From an uncultured Saprospiraceae bacterium (lineage in GTDB: Bacteria > Bacteroidota > Bacteroidia > Chitinophagales > Saprospiraceae): DNA of 6,968 bases. Position numbers and translations under genes: made by a program. The DNA lies in NCBI GenBank assembly GCA_937969485.1, contig CALBVQ010000212.1:1-6968 (forward strand), read 5' to 3'. Below, one piece after another: positions 5,415 to 6,968 of this stretch; position 1 is the first letter of the stretch; each line of letters opens with the position of its first letter. A model generated the notes under the pieces. It was not told the DNA's origin, did not search any database, and saw nothing but the letters and a program-made list of their open reading frames with translations.

Positions 5415-6789
5415 TCTCCTAATTTTTCTTTTATTTCCGTTCTTGGCAGTAAGTCAAGATTGGCTGGATCATGCAACCATCAAGGATGCGCATGCTTCGG
5501 CAGTTTTTATTGATGTGGAATCTGGTAAAAAAGTGCTGGGGCATAATGAGAATAAATTACTCAATCCAGCATCGACGATAAAATTGTTGACGAGTCTTAT
5601 GATTCTTAACGAAAAGGGAGAAAATTATCAATATGAGACGAAGCTATTATACGCTGGCAAGATAGAGAAAGATGGTACATTAGAAGGGAATTTGATCATT
5701 CGCGGTTCGGGAGATCCATCGCTAGGGAGTGCGAGATACGGTGAGAAGAATAGTGTAGAAGCCTTTTTAGAAAAGTGTGTGGCTTCCGCCAAAAGAGAAG
5801 GCATTACCTGCATAGAAGGAGATATCGTGGTAGATGCTTCGGCTTTTGGGTCAGATTGTGTTCCGCATACGTGGTCATATAATGACTTAGGAAATTACTA
5901 TGCCGCGGGCGTGTGGGGGGTTAATGTAAATGAAAACTCGTACAAACTGAGTTTCCAAAGGAAAGGAAAAAAGATAGCAGGTACAACGATTCAACCACCG
6001 ATTCCACAATTGTTTTTCACTAACGAACTTGAATTAGGTGCTCCAGATTCCGGAGATCAAGCGTACGTTTTTTGTGCACCATACCAAAGTCATGCGTACA
6101 TAAGAGGCAGTATTCCAAGAGGAAAAGGTAACTTTTCCATACGAGGTTCAATGCCCAACGCTCCTTTATTTTTGGGCGTAAGCCTACAGAAGACACTGGA
6201 AGATAATGGTATTAAATCGCAAAGAGTTCACGTGGAATTCGACAAACAAATAACAGGAAAATCGATCTTCACGCATAATGGTATACCATTAAAGAGAATA
6301 GTAAAATCCGCTATTCAAAAAAGCATCAATCTATACTGTGAATCTTTTTTGAAGACGTTGGGAAGTGGAGATAGAGCAGATGGAATCGAATTTATGGAAG
6401 CTGAATTGAAAAAAATTGGTGCCATAAAAACAGAAGCCGATATCCAGCTTGCAGACGGAAGTGGACTTTCTCAACGCAATTACATCAGTGCAAACACACA
6501 AGCTGAGTTTCTGCGAAAAACATACAAATCCAATCCTTCGATTAAAGAATTACTTGCAAGAAATGGCTACGATGGCACTTTAAAAAACAAGTTCGTTTCG
6601 AAATCTCTCAATGGAAAAATCTATGGAAAGTCAGGTTCGATGGGAAATGTTCGCGCGTATACTGGAATTTTGAAAACCAACAGTGGCAAGGAATTAGCCT
6701 TTAGTATTATGGTTAATAATTACACCGCGAATTATCGAGATGTTGATAACCATATTCAGCGATTGCTCGAAAAGGCAGTGGGGATGTAG
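5401..6789 (+). CDS. dacB: PBP4-type D-alanyl-D-alanine carboxypeptidase/endopeptidase
   Basis: A periplasmic S13-family serine peptidase of 462 residues (E. coli DacB has 477) that removes terminal D-Ala or cleaves peptidoglycan cross-links. The signal peptide is MKYSSLLIFLLFPFLAVS, with likely cleavage before Gln19 and no lipobox Cys. All three penicillin-binding motifs are present: S58-T-I-K61, S308-I-N310 and K410-S-G412. The 247-residue spacing between the first two fits the large insertion typical of PBP4. GSGDPSLG (102-109) and DGSGLSQRNYIS (352-363) are further family marks. The frame stays open upstream to 5272, but that extension lies inside the preceding gene, and the ATG at 5401 puts the signal peptide exactly at the N-terminus. 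The start overlaps the M14 gene's end by 14 bp, so dacB is the third gene of the rimK operon. Confidence 0.95.
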   Translation: MKYSSLLIFLLFPFLAVSQDWLDHATIKDAHASAVFIDVESGKKVLGHNENKLLNPASTIKLLTSLMILNEKGENYQYETKLLYAGKIEKDGTLEGNLIIRGSGDPSLGSARYGEKNSVEAFLEKCVASAKREGITCIEGDIVVDASAFGSDCVPHTWSYNDLGNYYAAGVWGVNVNENSYKLSFQRKGKKIAGTTIQPPIPQLFFTNELELGAPDSGDQAYVFCAPYQSHAYIRGSIPRGKGNFSIRGSMPNAPLFLGVSLQKTLEDNGIKSQRVHVEFDKQITGKSIFTHNGIPLKRIVKSAIQKSINLYCESFLKTLGSGDRADGIEFMEAELKKIGAIKTEADIQLADGSGLSQRNYISANTQAEFLRKTYKSNPSIKELLARNGYDGTLKNKFVSKSLNGKIYGKSGSMGNVRAYTGILKTNSGKELAFSIMVNNYTANYRDVDNHIQRLLEKAVGM

Positions 6790-6798
6790 GAGTTTGTT

Positions 6799-6836
6799 CA
6801 GGATTTGCGTCCTGTATAGATTTAATACAAATCTTT
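6799..6836 (+). terminator. Tandem small hairpins after dacB, candidate terminator
   Basis: CAGGA (6799-6803) pairs with TCCTG (6810-6814) around TTTGCG. AGATTT (6818-6823) pairs with AAATCT (6829-6834) around AATAC and is followed by TT then G. They begin 10 bp after the dacB stop and are the only obvious stems there. The T-run is very short, so termination efficiency is doubtful. Confidence 0.4.
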
Positions 6837-6847
6837 GTGGCTTGTCC

Positions 6848-6912
6848 TATACCAATTCTGTTTTAAGGTTTCACTTTATTTTTAAGAATTATTAAACCCG
6901 AATTATGCATTA
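6848..6912 (-). repeat. Dispersed repeat element, copy B (65 bp, inverted)
   Basis: Read on the minus strand, this copy begins with TAATGCATAATTCGGG and ends with TTAAAACAGAATTGGTATA. It matches copy A at 20 of 22 bases at one end and 18 of 18 at the other. It lacks about 70 bp of the centre of copy A, including the GATAGC stem. The segment next to its right end matches copy A more loosely (about 17 of 24). It is oriented opposite to copies A and C. Confidence 0.8.
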
Positions 6913-6939
6913 GGTTTTCGTAATGAGAGCTTAAAATGC

Positions 6940-6968
6940 AAAGAGAATGGGAGCTCAACAGTTCTTTT
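6940..6968. repeat. Terminal direct repeat, right copy (29 bp)
   Basis: Identical to positions 1-29. The base before this copy is C, and the bases after it are outside the window, so the true length of the shared sequence cannot be judged here. Confidence 0.95.

Noticed and set aside
1..6968. CRISPR array, tRNA or rRNA genes
   Set aside because: No regularly spaced repeats, cloverleaf pattern or ribosomal RNA sequence was seen on either strand by eye.

Overview
The window looks like chromosomal DNA of a member of the Bacteroidota. It is AT-rich, the starts lack Shine-Dalgarno sequences, the one exported protein has a short signal peptide ending in AVSQ, and all five genes resemble that phylum's versions. 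This assignment is an inference from style, not from a phylogenetic marker.

Layout: positions 1-563 hold no convincing gene. They contain a strong imperfect hairpin (7-86), a repeat element (119-253, copy A) and a G-quadruplex-type tract on the minus strand (463-488). Two genes follow on the minus strand. A UMF1/Atg22-like MFS transporter (3343-2042, GTG start) lies upstream, and glycerol kinase glpK (2039-564) follows only 2 bp after it. A 194-bp divergent intergenic region (3344-3537) carries a second, degraded copy of the repeat (copy C) and two short palindromes. On the plus strand three overlapping genes form one operon: rimK, an AstE/AspA-like zinc carboxypeptidase (4-bp ATGA overlap), and a PBP4-type DD-peptidase dacB (14-bp overlap). 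After dacB come two small hairpins, a third repeat copy in inverted orientation (copy B, 6848-6912), and a 29-bp sequence identical to the first 29 bases of the window.

How the genes may work together: glpK phosphorylates glycerol, and the coupled transporter may move glycerol or a related small molecule. No glpF or glpD is present here. RimK adds amino acids, classically glutamate, to a protein C-terminus. The M14-family neighbour is a plausible reversing or trimming enzyme, and the PBP4-like protein trims peptidoglycan peptides in the periplasm. Whether the ligase/peptidase pair acts on ribosomal protein S6 or on another substrate is open.

The least explained material is non-coding: the three-copy repeat family, the flank hairpin, and the identical ends. 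The identical ends mean either a circular molecule of about 6,939 bp or a segment bounded by two copies of one repeat. The second is more likely, because no replication gene is seen.
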